DNA of 64,000 nt from Acidobacteriota bacterium (GTDB lineage: Bacteria; Acidobacteriota; Terriglobia; Acidiferrales; UBA7541). The notes beneath the pieces were generated by a model. That model was not told the origin of the DNA, did no database searches, and saw nothing but the letters and a program-made list of their open reading frames with translations. The stretch is from positions 434,001 to 498,000 of the forward strand of contig JABCZD010000004.1 of the NCBI GenBank assembly GCA_013289855.1, in the 5' to 3' direction. The translations under genes and the position numbers were made by a program. Shown piece by piece: positions 27,477 through 36,001 of this stretch. Numbering within the stretch: position 1 is the stretch's first letter; each line of letters begins with the position of its first letter.

Positions 27477-28610
27477 GTGTACAAATTCGTTTTAGTGATG
27501 TTCGCGTTCCTCGCTTTGCATGCCAAGTCTGCCGTGGCCGCCCCTGATGGTGCTCCTATGAAAGTAGCGATCGTCGGTCTGGTGCACGGCCACGTAGACG
27601 GGTTCCTAAAAGGTGGCGCGCTCACGCCGGCCGGCGGAATTCTGAATCGACCGGACGTGCAACTCGTCGGCATCGTCGAGCCCCGCCGGGATCTATTCGA
27701 CGCCTACGCGCAGCGCTATCACCTGCCGGCGAGCCTGTACTTCCGCGGTATTCAGGAAATGGTTTCGCAAACGCATCCGCAGGCCGTTATCGTTTTCACC
27801 GCTCCCAGCGAACACCGCAGGGTAATTGAAGAATCTGCGGCCCTCGGAGTCCATGTGATGGTGGAAAAGCCGCTCGCGACCAGCTATAAGGATGCACTGG
27901 CCATTGCAGACGCGGCGCAGCGCGGCCACATCCATGTCTTGATAGATTTCGAGACCACCTGGTACGCCAGCAACTCCGAAGCGTTCCATCTTTTGCACCA
28001 AGGGGCGCTCGGCGCGATCGTAAAAACCATCATTCGCGATGGCCACCAAGGACCTCAACTGATCAACGTGCCCCCCGAGTTCCTCGCTTTTTTGAATGAT
28101 CCCAAACAAAACGGAGGAGGAGCACTCTACGACTTCGGCTGCTACGGCGCGAATCTGATGACGTGGCTGATGGACGGAGAAGCTCCCATCTCCGTGACGG
28201 CGGTAACGAAACAATTGCAACCAGATTTGTATCCCAACGTGGACGACGAAGCGGAAATCATCCTCAATTACAAAAGCGCCGTTTCCATCATCCAGGCCAG
28301 CTGGAATTGGCCTTTCGGCGTGAAACAGATGGACCTCTACGGACGCACCGGATACATCAAGGCCATTGATTCCGAGCGGATCGAAATTCGCATTCAAGGT
28401 GATGACGTGTCGCAGAACGCCAAGGGCCAAGCCCTCAAAGCACCGAATGACGATTCCCTGCATTATCTGGTCGCAGTCGTGAACGGAGATATCCAGGAAG
28501 GCGATAGCTTGTCGTCGCTGAAAAACAACGTGCTGGTGTCGGAAATTCTGGATGCCGCGCGGCAGTCCGCGCAATCCGGCAAGACCGTAGGGCTACCGCT
28601 GCCCAAGTAA
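27477..28610 (+). CDS. Exported Gfo/Idh/MocA-family oxidoreductase
   Basis: About 377 residues from the GTG at 27477, which has GAAGAGG 6 bases upstream and begins a Sec-type signal peptide (YKFVLVMFAFLALHAKSAVA). The mature part starts with a Rossmann fold (MKVAIVGLVHGHVDGF) where the usual GxGxxG is G-L-V-H-G-H; the EKP motif is VEKPLATSYKD; the C-terminal half is the alpha/beta Gfo/Idh/MocA domain (GALYDFGCYG). Export of a nucleotide-dependent enzyme by a Sec rather than Tat signal is odd, so the cofactor may be bound after export or the leader may be a membrane anchor. The substrate is probably a sugar or cyclitol. Confidence 0.85.
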   Translation: MYKFVLVMFAFLALHAKSAVAAPDGAPMKVAIVGLVHGHVDGFLKGGALTPAGGILNRPDVQLVGIVEPRRDLFDAYAQRYHLPASLYFRGIQEMVSQTHPQAVIVFTAPSEHRRVIEESAALGVHVMVEKPLATSYKDALAIADAAQRGHIHVLIDFETTWYASNSEAFHLLHQGALGAIVKTIIRDGHQGPQLINVPPEFLAFLNDPKQNGGGALYDFGCYGANLMTWLMDGEAPISVTAVTKQLQPDLYPNVDDEAEIILNYKSAVSIIQASWNWPFGVKQMDLYGRTGYIKAIDSERIEIRIQGDDVSQNAKGQALKAPNDDSLHYLVAVVNGDIQEGDSLSSLKNNVLVSEILDAARQSAQSGKTVGLPLPK

Positions 28611-28682
28611 TGGCCGTTGCACCAAGCATTGCCGCGTTGCCGCTTTTCCGCTCCCGCAAATTAGCGTAAACTGTGATCCTGC

Positions 28683-28759
28683 GGTGGGAGTAGCTCAGCT
28701 GGTAGAGCGTCGGTCTGTGGCACCGAATGTCGCGGGTTCAATCCCCGTCTCCCACCCCA
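28683..28759 (+). tRNA. tRNA-His (anticodon GTG)
   Basis: Cloverleaf by eye: the extra G-1 (28683) typical of tRNA-His, acceptor GTGGGAG (28684-28690) paired with CTCCCAC (28749-28755), D arm GCTC/GAGC, anticodon stem TCGGT/ACCGA around loop CTGTGGC with anticodon GTG, and a T arm with TTCAATC. C73 opposite G-1 and a genome-encoded CCA (28757-28759) follow. It lies alone between an oxidoreductase and a HAD phosphatase gene. Confidence 0.97.
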
Positions 28760-28944
28760 ATTTCCGCTGCTGTTCCGGGTACTCACGGAATCTTTTTCTT
28801 CCTTCAACGGACTGGCCATTTTCGTTTTTGAAGCTGCAGTGGGCACAAAATCACGTGGCGATCGAAGTCCGTCGCTGAAGGGCTCGCCCTCCGTTCTTCC
28901 TTCGTCGTTCCAGGAAGAACACCGTCCTGTTGTACGATGAGGCT

Positions 28945-29598
28945 ATGGCCGACATCATTTGCCGCGGCGTATTGTTCGATCTCGACGGCGTCCTAGTGGA
29001 CTCCACACCAGCAGTCGAGCGCGTGTGGCACGGCTGGGCCGTGGAACACGGGTTCATCCCCGCCGAAGTGGTGCGCCAAGCCCACGGACGCCCGAGCATC
29101 ACCACCATTCGCGAACTGCTTCCTGACGGCGATCACGAAAAAGAGAATAAAGAAGTGGAGCGCCGCGAAATCGCCGACGTACTTGGAGTAGTGCCCCTGC
29201 CGGGCGCGCTTTCGCTGTTGCGCGGCTTGCCGGACACCGCCTGGACGATCGTCACCTCCTGCACCAAGCCGCTGGCCTACGTGCGTATCGGAGCAGCTGG
29301 CCTGCCCGTGCCAAAACTGTTGGTTACCGCCAGCGACATTAGCCGCGGCAAACCAGACCCCGAGCCATACTCAAAAGGCGCTGAAATTCTGCATCTAGCG
29401 CCAGCGGATTGCGTAGTCGTCGAGGACGCCCCCGCCGGTATCCGCGCTGGCAGAGCCGCGGGCGCGCGCGTCTTGGCTCTGCGCACCACCGCGCCCGACG
29501 CTGAACTGCAAGCCGCCGGCGCCACCTGGATCGTCGACGACCTCAGCCACGTTTCCGTTTACGTCGAAAAAAACGCAGCCATCAGGATGGTCATATAA
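28945..29598 (+). CDS. HAD-superfamily sugar-phosphatase/phosphoglucomutase-like protein
   Basis: About 217 residues of the beta-PGM/DOG-GPP subgroup (HAD subclass IA, motif 3 variant ED). Motif I FDLDGVLVDST (nucleophile and acid Asp), motif II Thr in TIVTSCTKP, motif III Lys in SRGKPDPEPY, and motif IV VVEDAPAGIRAG. The helical cap between motifs I and II (VERVWHGWAVEHGF) suits a small sugar phosphate such as glycerol-3-phosphate or 2-deoxyglucose-6-phosphate. The ATG at 28945 has GAGG close upstream; the frame opens at a TTG five codons earlier. Confidence 0.88.
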   Translation: MADIICRGVLFDLDGVLVDSTPAVERVWHGWAVEHGFIPAEVVRQAHGRPSITTIRELLPDGDHEKENKEVERREIADVLGVVPLPGALSLLRGLPDTAWTIVTSCTKPLAYVRIGAAGLPVPKLLVTASDISRGKPDPEPYSKGAEILHLAPADCVVVEDAPAGIRAGRAAGARVLALRTTAPDAELQAAGATWIVDDLSHVSVYVEKNAAIRMVI

Positions 29599-29824
29599 TT
29601 CCCTCGCGCCTGCCCTTCGTTGTGCGCCCTGAATTCCAAGCTCAAGCGCACAACTCCTGTACCACGGGCCAGTAATCTTCTCGCAAAGCCAGTACTTCCG
29701 AGGGCGCCGCAGCGCACCAGCAACCGTTAAACTTGGCTTGCCAATCGAGCTTCCGTACTACCGCTTCAGGGTCGACGCTTCAGGCAACCGCACCGACATC
29801 TGGGCCACACAAGGATCCTAACAC

Positions 29825-31153
29825 ATGGTTACCCGGCTACAGGTTCCCGCGCAGGAGACTCTCCCAGGAGGCATCGGCGTCGCCGCGCCACCGGCAAATT
29901 CTGGAGACCTGCTTCCCGCGAACGTCGCTGGTTCGCGCGGAGCTGCCGAGCCGCCGCCTACTACACAGCGCACCATCCACACGTCGCAGTTGATCACCAT
30001 CATGCTGAAAGCGCAAAAGCATGTCAGCGACCTTATTTTTTCTCCCGGCCGCGCGCCGCAGATTGAATCCAACGGCCAGTTGATTCAGCTGAAATTCAAA
30101 GGCCTCGAGAAACTCACTCCCTACGACACCAGCTACATCGCCAACGAACTGATGTCTGGTACCGAGCATTGCAAACGAAAGCTGGAAGTGGATGGCTCGG
30201 CGGATCTTTCTTACGGCATCGATGGCATCGGGCGCTTTCGCGTGAACGTGTTTCGCCAGCGCGGCAGCATCGCCGTGGTCATGCGCGTAATTCCCGACAA
30301 AATTCCCAGCTTTGCGGAGCTGAAGCTGCCCAAGGTGCTCGAAGAGTTCGTCAACCTGCGCAACGGTATCGTGCTGGTTACGGGACCTACGGGCTCCGGC
30401 AAATCGTCCACGCTCGCCGCCGTGCTGGACAAGATGAACGAAGAGAAGGCGTATCACATCCTCACCATCGAGGATCCCATCGAGTTTTTGCATCGTCACA
30501 AGAAGGCCACCATTCATCAGCGAGAGCTGCATTCCGATACGCCGACATTCTCGCTGGCGTTGCGCGCGGCTTTGCGCCAGGCGCCAAAAGTAATCCTCGT
30601 CGGCGAAATGCGCGACCGCGAAACCATCGAAATCGCGCTGGAAGCCGCGGAGACCGGCCACTTGGTAATGTCTACGTTGCACACCATCGACGCCTCCAAG
30701 ACCGTCGAACGTATCGTCGGAACTTTTCCCCTAAGCGATCAGCAGTCCATTCGTACCCGCCTCTCCAAGGCTTTCCGCTACGTCGTCTCGCAGCGTTTGC
30801 TGCCCAAGAGGGACGGCAGCGGGCGCGTCGCCGCCATCGAAGTCTTGAAATCCACCATGCGCACCCGCGAATATGTTGAGAAGGGCGAGAGCGAAGGCAA
30901 AAGTTTGCTCGACGCCATGCGCGACGGCGAGAACGACGGCATGCAGTACTTTGACTCGGAGATTCAAAAACTGATCCGCGCTGGTGTCGTGGACTTTGAA
31001 GTCGGCCTGACCTACTCCACGAACGCCGGAAACCTGCGCCTGGAACTGGCTGATTTTCTCGACGGTCAGAAAAAATCTCCCATGGGACTCAGCTCCTCCG
31101 CCAACGCTCCGCAATCCGCCAAAGAAACCGAAGTAGAGATCGAGCGCTACTGA
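29825..31153 (+). CDS. PilT-family type IV pilus retraction ATPase
   Basis: A 442-residue hexameric secretion ATPase. Walker A GPTGSGKSSTLAAVLD (about residue 188), Asp box TIEDPIEFLH, Walker B VILVGEMRDRETIEIAL, His box THLVMSTLHT-like GHLVMSTLHT. Longer than classic PilT (~345-370) by a Pro/Ala-rich N-terminal leader of about 50 residues and a C-terminal tail. AAGGA precedes the ATG at 29825. The agile pilus retraction role is inferred from family; no other pilus gene is in the window, so it may be a PilT paralogue (PilT2/PilU-like). Confidence 0.9.
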   Translation: MVTRLQVPAQETLPGGIGVAAPPANSGDLLPANVAGSRGAAEPPPTTQRTIHTSQLITIMLKAQKHVSDLIFSPGRAPQIESNGQLIQLKFKGLEKLTPYDTSYIANELMSGTEHCKRKLEVDGSADLSYGIDGIGRFRVNVFRQRGSIAVVMRVIPDKIPSFAELKLPKVLEEFVNLRNGIVLVTGPTGSGKSSTLAAVLDKMNEEKAYHILTIEDPIEFLHRHKKATIHQRELHSDTPTFSLALRAALRQAPKVILVGEMRDRETIEIALEAAETGHLVMSTLHTIDASKTVERIVGTFPLSDQQSIRTRLSKAFRYVVSQRLLPKRDGSGRVAAIEVLKSTMRTREYVEKGESEGKSLLDAMRDGENDGMQYFDSEIQKLIRAGVVDFEVGLTYSTNAGNLRLELADFLDGQKKSPMGLSSSANAPQSAKETEVEIERY

Positions 31154-31259
31154 CCGCCATTTTCCTTGCCGTGCAGGTTTGGCCTGCCACGCCGTGCGGG
31201 TTAGAATCCTTGCTCACGTTCTCGCAATAATCTTGTCTTACTAATCGAGGAGCGATCGG

Positions 31260-32816
31260 ATGATGACGATGCGTCGGCTGGTGGTATTGTGCGCGGTTTT
31301 ATTTGCCCTGCAATTTCCGTTGTCATCTCGGGCCCAGGATAAAGACGCTAAACCGGCCGATGCTACGCCGCCCGCCGCTGCCGCCACCCCGAAGGAAGAG
31401 TCTTCGGTTACCGATCACACCGTGCGCATCGCCGGTCAGACCATCCCCTACAAAGCTACCGCGGCAACCATCCTGCTAAAAAACGAAAAAGACGAACCGA
31501 CCGCGCTGATCTATTTCACGGCCTACACTCGCAGCGACGTGAAGGATTTGAGCCAGCGCCCCGTGGCGTTCATTTACAATGGCGGGCCCGGCTCCTCTTC
31601 CCTGTGGTTGCACATGGGCTCGTTTGGACCGAAACGCGTTGCCGTTTCCGACGCTGAAGCCACGCCGCCCGCTCCGTACAAGTTAAACGACAATCCGTAT
31701 TGCCTGCTCGATAAAAGCGATCTGGTGTTCATCGATCCCGTGGGCACCGGCTTCAGCCACGCGGTTGGCAAGGCCCAGGATAAGGATTTTTGGGGCGTCG
31801 ACGAAGACGTGAAATCGTTCGCGCAACTGATCGACGCGTACATCAGCCGCAATGATCGCTGGAACTCGCCGAAATTCTTGATCGGCGAAAGTTACGGCAC
31901 TTTTCGCTCCGCCGCGCTCTCTAATTATTTGCAATCCAATAACGGAATGTATTTCAACGGCATTGTGCTGATTTCTTCGGTGCTGGACCTGGGCACTATC
32001 TCTTTCAATCCCGGCGAAGATATGCCGTACATTTTTTACCTGCCCAGCTACGCGGCGACCGCCTGGTATCACAAGACGCTCGCGGATCGCCCCGCGGAGC
32101 TCCTGCCATTCATCGAAGAGGCTCGCAAATTTGCCGTGTCTGATTACGCCGCCGCACTAATGAAAGGCTCGCGTCTCACCTCCACTGAAAAAGCCGATAT
32201 GGCCAAAAAGCTTTCGCGCTTTACTGGCTTGAGCGAAGACTATCTGCTCAAAGGCGACCTGCGCGTGGCCCTGCCGCAATTCCAGAAGGAATTGCAGCGC
32301 AGCCGCGGGCTAACCACCGGCCGCCTGGACGCGCGCTTTTCTGGATATTCGTACGATCTGCTGGGGGAATACGCGGAATTTGATCCCCAGGACACCGCGA
32401 TCTCTGGCCCATTTATCGCCGTTTTCAACAATTACATTCGCACCGAGCTCAAATTTGGCCAGGACAAGGTCTATCACTCCGCCGCGGACCACGCTTTTCA
32501 AAGCTGGAATTGGAAGCACAACGCCGGCGACAATTTCGGATTCCCGGGTTCGCCAAACGTCGAAGGCGATTTAATCCAGGCGCTGCTGACCAATCCGCAC
32601 TTGAAAGTGGAAATTGAAAACGGCTACTACGATCTCGCGACGCCCTTTTTTGCCACGGAATATACCGTCGACCACTTGGGCCTTCCGGAAAAATTGCAGA
32701 AGAACATCACCCTGCAGTATTACAACGCCGGCCACATGATGTACGTTCGCGAAGACGACCTCGCCAAACTCAAAGCCAACGTCGCCAATTTCATCGACGC
32801 CGCCGCAAAGCCCTGA
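31260..32816 (+). CDS. Secreted serine carboxypeptidase-like protein (S10 family)
   Basis: 518 residues with a signal peptide (MRRLVVLCAVLFALQFPLSS, then RAQ). The alpha/beta-hydrolase S10 signature is complete: oxyanion-hole NGGPGSSSLW, nucleophile Ser in LIGESYGTFRS (about residue 210), Asp in NGYYDLATPFF and His in YNAGHMMYV. The N-terminal ~30 mature residues are Ala/Pro-rich. GAGGAG lies 7 bases upstream of the first of three in-frame ATGs. Peptidases of this type trim C-termini of peptides in the periplasm, in line with the proteolytic life suggested by the sedolisin. Confidence 0.93.
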   Translation: MMTMRRLVVLCAVLFALQFPLSSRAQDKDAKPADATPPAAAATPKEESSVTDHTVRIAGQTIPYKATAATILLKNEKDEPTALIYFTAYTRSDVKDLSQRPVAFIYNGGPGSSSLWLHMGSFGPKRVAVSDAEATPPAPYKLNDNPYCLLDKSDLVFIDPVGTGFSHAVGKAQDKDFWGVDEDVKSFAQLIDAYISRNDRWNSPKFLIGESYGTFRSAALSNYLQSNNGMYFNGIVLISSVLDLGTISFNPGEDMPYIFYLPSYAATAWYHKTLADRPAELLPFIEEARKFAVSDYAAALMKGSRLTSTEKADMAKKLSRFTGLSEDYLLKGDLRVALPQFQKELQRSRGLTTGRLDARFSGYSYDLLGEYAEFDPQDTAISGPFIAVFNNYIRTELKFGQDKVYHSAADHAFQSWNWKHNAGDNFGFPGSPNVEGDLIQALLTNPHLKVEIENGYYDLATPFFATEYTVDHLGLPEKLQKNITLQYYNAGHMMYVREDDLAKLKANVANFIDAAAKP

Positions 32817-32875
32817 CGAAAGTCAGGATCAGCTGCATCAGAACGTTTCCGACAGCATGGGCATACTTTTGCGCG

Positions 32876-32881
32876 TATAAT
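32876..32881 (+). promoter_or_regulatory. Predicted -10 element of the cupin gene promoter
   Basis: A perfect TATAAT at 32876-32881, 23 bases before the cupin ATG, preceded by TTTTGCGCG. There is no good -35 at 16-18 bases, so the promoter would depend on extended contacts or an activator. The start would fall about 10 bases before the ribosome site, giving a very short leader. Confidence 0.4.
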
Positions 32882-32903
32882 TCCGCGCAACGGAGGATAC
32901 CGC

Positions 32904-33365
32904 ATGAAATTCTTGATAGTATTCGCTTTGCTTACCGTATCGCTGCTGGCCGCGGCGCGTCCGATGTCGCAAAATGCATTTACCCCAGACAAAATTCCCT
33001 ACGGCCCCGCACCAGCATTTCTCAATCCGGGAGCCCAGTTAGCAGTACTCGAAGGAGATCCGGGCGCTTCGACCGGAGATTTCACCGTGCGGCTAAAGAT
33101 GCCCGCTGGTTATCGTGTCGCTCCTCACTGGCATCCGTACCGCGAGAACGTCACCGTGATTTCTGGAAATTTTAAAGTCGGTATGGGAGACACTTTCGAC
33201 GAAAGCAAGATGGCCACGTTCGGCGCGGGTAGCTTCGCCTTTCTCGATCCCAGCATGCACCACTACGCCATGGCCGACGGCCCCGTCGTTGTCCAAGTCC
33301 ACGGCATGTCGCCCCTGCAGTTTAACTACGTCAACCCAGGCGACGACCCCAGCAAGAAAAAGTAG
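32904..33365 (+). CDS. Secreted cupin-domain protein
   Basis: 153 residues with a signal peptide (MKFLIVFALLTVSLLAAARP). One cupin barrel: motif 1 HWHPYRENVTVISG carries the two His and Glu of the metal site, motif 2 includes FLDPSMHHYAM with the fourth His. Such single-domain exported cupins may bind a metal and a small ligand; no substrate can be given. GGAGG lies 8 bases before the ATG at 32904. Confidence 0.88.
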   Translation: MKFLIVFALLTVSLLAAARPMSQNAFTPDKIPYGPAPAFLNPGAQLAVLEGDPGASTGDFTVRLKMPAGYRVAPHWHPYRENVTVISGNFKVGMGDTFDESKMATFGAGSFAFLDPSMHHYAMADGPVVVQVHGMSPLQFNYVNPGDDPSKKK

Positions 33366-33421
33366 CGCCAGTAGCTTGAGAAGCGCGTTGATCGGGCCAG
33401 TTCAGCAAAGGCCTACGGCTA

Positions 33422-33946
33422 TTACTTGGACCACGGCGGCACGACGCCGGTCATCCGCGCGTACGCGATCAGTTGCCCCATGTGCTCGTTCGCGTGCACG
33501 ATGATGCGGAGGTACATTCCGTCTACGGTCGCGTCGCGGCCTTCAATCTTGACCTTGCGCTCTAGATCCTTGGGTGTTTCCCCCGCGTGCGCCACGCGAA
33601 CCGCTTCCAGCGACCTTTTCAGCCAGGCGATCACCTCCGGCTTGGAAGTGACCGTCTTATCCAGGTTCTCCGTCAAGTCCGCGGGCATCTTGGGGCCAGT
33701 AACGCTCAACAAATAAAAGTTCGCGTCGACGATGTGCATGTACACTTCGCTCGTCGAGCGCACTCCCGGAGCCGGACGCCACGAATATTTCTCCGCAGGC
33801 GTCGCCTCCGCCAGCGCAATCAATTGCTGCGACACATGCTTCCATTCCCCGTCGTACCCCTGCCAAATCCCCTCCGGATACTGCGCCGGCACCGCAGGCG
33901 CAGCTAAAAAAAGCAAAAACGAAAACATTTTCACAAGTCGACTCAT
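33422..33946 (-). CDS. DinB-fold protein with signal peptide
   Basis: 174 residues. A hydrophobic leader (MSRLVKMFSFLLFLAAPAVP, then AQ) suggests export. The four-helix DinB/YfiT fold is indicated by YMHIVDANFYLL (first metal His) and HANEHMGQLIAYAR (the paired His x3 x His). DinB-like proteins are metal-dependent thiol transferases or of unknown function. AAGGA lies before the ATG at 33946. It converges with the cupin gene, leaving only 56 bp between the stops. Confidence 0.85.
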   Translation of the reverse strand: MSRLVKMFSFLLFLAAPAVPAQYPEGIWQGYDGEWKHVSQQLIALAEATPAEKYSWRPAPGVRSTSEVYMHIVDANFYLLSVTGPKMPADLTENLDKTVTSKPEVIAWLKRSLEAVRVAHAGETPKDLERKVKIEGRDATVDGMYLRIIVHANEHMGQLIAYARMTGVVPPWSK

Positions 33947-33972
33947 TTCGACATCCTTCGCACCCTAACAGC

Positions 33973-34629
33973 TCAGGACCTCTGCAGCAGGGCCACGAAA
34001 TGCAACTTTCGGCCGACCAGTGCGCTAAACGGCGCAGGGTAGAGGCCAAGCTCCGTGGTAAACGTGGCGACCCTTAGTTCGCAAGCAGCAAAGTGCGCGT
34101 TCCACTGCGCGCGGCTCTGATAATTGTAAGTAAGCGTGACGCCGTGCGGCCGATTGCCAACCCAATCCATAAACCGCAACGTCGCATGATCGAAACCATT
34201 TTCGCTGAGATGATCCTTCAGCAACACGTTCCTCCGGCTGACTCGCGCAGCTTCCCGCAGCAGCACCGAAACATCGCGGGTGTGGTGCAGCACATCCACC
34301 AGCATGCAGACATCGAAAGACGCATCGGGAAACGGCAGCGTGCTTCCATCAAAGGGAAAACACTCGATGCGGCACCCCGGCCGCACCATCACTTCCACGC
34401 CTTTAATCGAAATGTCCGGCCGCAATTCCGCAATCAAGCCGGCAATGGTCCCATCGCCGCACCCAATATCCAGCACCGAGGCCGCAGCAGGAATTTGCGC
34501 GGCCAGCGCCGCGGCCAGCACGCGCACTCGCCGCTGGTGCACCAACGCCTGATGCCCATGCTTCACCGCGGAGAGCAGCAGCGAATCCTGCCCCGGCGCA
34601 ATCTTTGGCGCTATTTTTTCCGCGTCCAT
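33973..34629 (-). CDS. Class I SAM-dependent methyltransferase
   Basis: 218 residues with motif I VLDIGCGDGTIAGLIAE, motif II around IKGVEVM, and the later motif DASFDVCMLVDVLHHT. Methyltransf_11-type; the N-terminal SAVKHGHQALVHQRRV and C-terminal LTYNYQSRAQWNAHF are acceptor-binding parts. It starts 29 bp after the GT2 gene stop on the same strand, so it probably works on the same lipid- or glycan-linked product. Confidence 0.88.
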   Translation of the reverse strand: MDAEKIAPKIAPGQDSLLLSAVKHGHQALVHQRRVRVLAAALAAQIPAAASVLDIGCGDGTIAGLIAELRPDISIKGVEVMVRPGCRIECFPFDGSTLPFPDASFDVCMLVDVLHHTRDVSVLLREAARVSRRNVLLKDHLSENGFDHATLRFMDWVGNRPHGVTLTYNYQSRAQWNAHFAACELRVATFTTELGLYPAPFSALVGRKLHFVALLQRS

Positions 34630-34658
34630 CTATTTGCGCCTTTTTACTTGCGCCCTTC

Positions 34659-35894
34659 TTACTTACGCTCGTAGTCGCCGATAAACGTCCCACGACTGAT
34701 GCCCAGCATGCTCAAAAAGAACGAACCAAAAATCACCTGCACGCCAAGGAACAGCCACATGGCCCAAAACAGAATCTGCCGCTCTTGATGCAACGGCCCG
34801 AAACCGCTCGCCGCCCACGACCAGGTGATCCACGCGCAACCGCCAAGGCCGCACAAAAACAGTCCCGCGCCCAGCGCCAATCCGGATTCCAGCGTCACGC
34901 TGCGCAACACGCGCTTCAGCGAAACCCCGCCGTGATCAAAACGTTCCGCATAACTGAAAACTTTGGCGAACGCTCCAATGGAAAGAATCTGCGCCCCCAG
35001 CAGCGTGAAGAACACGCCAAAAATCATCGTATGAATATCCAGCGTAACGCGCCCCACGTGGCGTGCACCGGGCAATAACCAGAAAACCAGGGACAGTCCC
35101 ACGATCCCCAGCGCCGCTCCAGGCAAAAAAAACAGCCAGTTCGGCGCGTACATCAGCATGAACCGTAAACTCCGCCACCCATCGCGAAAACTCCGCAGAT
35201 GCGGCGCGCGCCCGCGTTTATCTGGCCACAAAATAATGGGAATTTCCGCGATCCGCGCCTGCATCTGCGCCGCCTTGATCACCATTTCCAACGCAAACTC
35301 CATGCCGGTACTCCGCACATCCAGCCGCTGGGCCAACTCCCGTGTGAATCCGCGCATACCGCAATACACATCACCGACTCCAGAATGAAAAAAAGTATTC
35401 AGCAGCGTGGTGAGCCCCGGATTGCCGAAGTATCTGTGTAACGGTGGCATGGCCCCGGGTTTTATTTCTCCCAGGAAGCGGTTGCCCATCACCAGGTCGA
35501 AGCCTTCGCGAAGTTTGCTGACAAAATTCGGCACCTCGCTGAAATCGTAGCTGTCGTCCGCATCGCCCATGACGATGAACTCACCGTGCGCTGCGGCGAT
35601 TCCCGCGCGCAACGCCGCGCCGTACCCGCGCTCACTCACCGTCACAACGCGCGCGCCATGAACTTCGGCTATCCCCACCGAGCCGTCCGTCGAGCCATTG
35701 TCCGCCACCAGCACTTCGCCACGCAGTCCCGCCCCGCGAAACGCCGCCAGCGCCTTATCAATACAAAACGCCAGCGAATTCGCTTCGTTCAGCCACGGAA
35801 TCACAACAGAAACATCCAGCGCTAAAGCCGAATCCAGCGGCACCACTTCGTGCCTTCCTTCAGTCGTAGTAGTAGACATGCCGTCAAACATCAT
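34659..35894 (-). CDS. Membrane glycosyltransferase, family 2 (DPM/GtrB-like)
   Basis: About 411 residues from the ATG at 35894 (AGGCGGG just upstream). The GT-A domain begins SVVIPWLNEANSLAFCIDKA and has the DxD-type MGDADDSYDF; PALxR-like acceptor region GFTRELAQRLDVRSTG follows. The C-terminal third has about four membrane spans (FFLPGAALGIVGLSLVFWLL; MIFGVFFTLLGAQI; LGAGLFLCGLGG; MWLFLGVQVIFGSFFL). This layout loads a sugar on a polyprenyl phosphate, which a GT-C enzyme such as the one divergently encoded at 36002 could use. Confidence 0.9.
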   Translation of the reverse strand: MMFDGMSTTTTEGRHEVVPLDSALALDVSVVIPWLNEANSLAFCIDKALAAFRGAGLRGEVLVADNGSTDGSVGIAEVHGARVVTVSERGYGAALRAGIAAAHGEFIVMGDADDSYDFSEVPNFVSKLREGFDLVMGNRFLGEIKPGAMPPLHRYFGNPGLTTLLNTFFHSGVGDVYCGMRGFTRELAQRLDVRSTGMEFALEMVIKAAQMQARIAEIPIILWPDKRGRAPHLRSFRDGWRSLRFMLMYAPNWLFFLPGAALGIVGLSLVFWLLPGARHVGRVTLDIHTMIFGVFFTLLGAQILSIGAFAKVFSYAERFDHGGVSLKRVLRSVTLESGLALGAGLFLCGLGGCAWITWSWAASGFGPLHQERQILFWAMWLFLGVQVIFGSFFLSMLGISRGTFIGDYERK

Positions 35895-36001
35895 ATCCCG
35901 CCTTTTGTGAAACGCCACGCCAGCGACTACAATGCTGCTATCGCACAAACATCAGCACCACGACCGAAGCGCAAAAAAGTTCTCCGGAGAATCCGCGAAC
36001 C

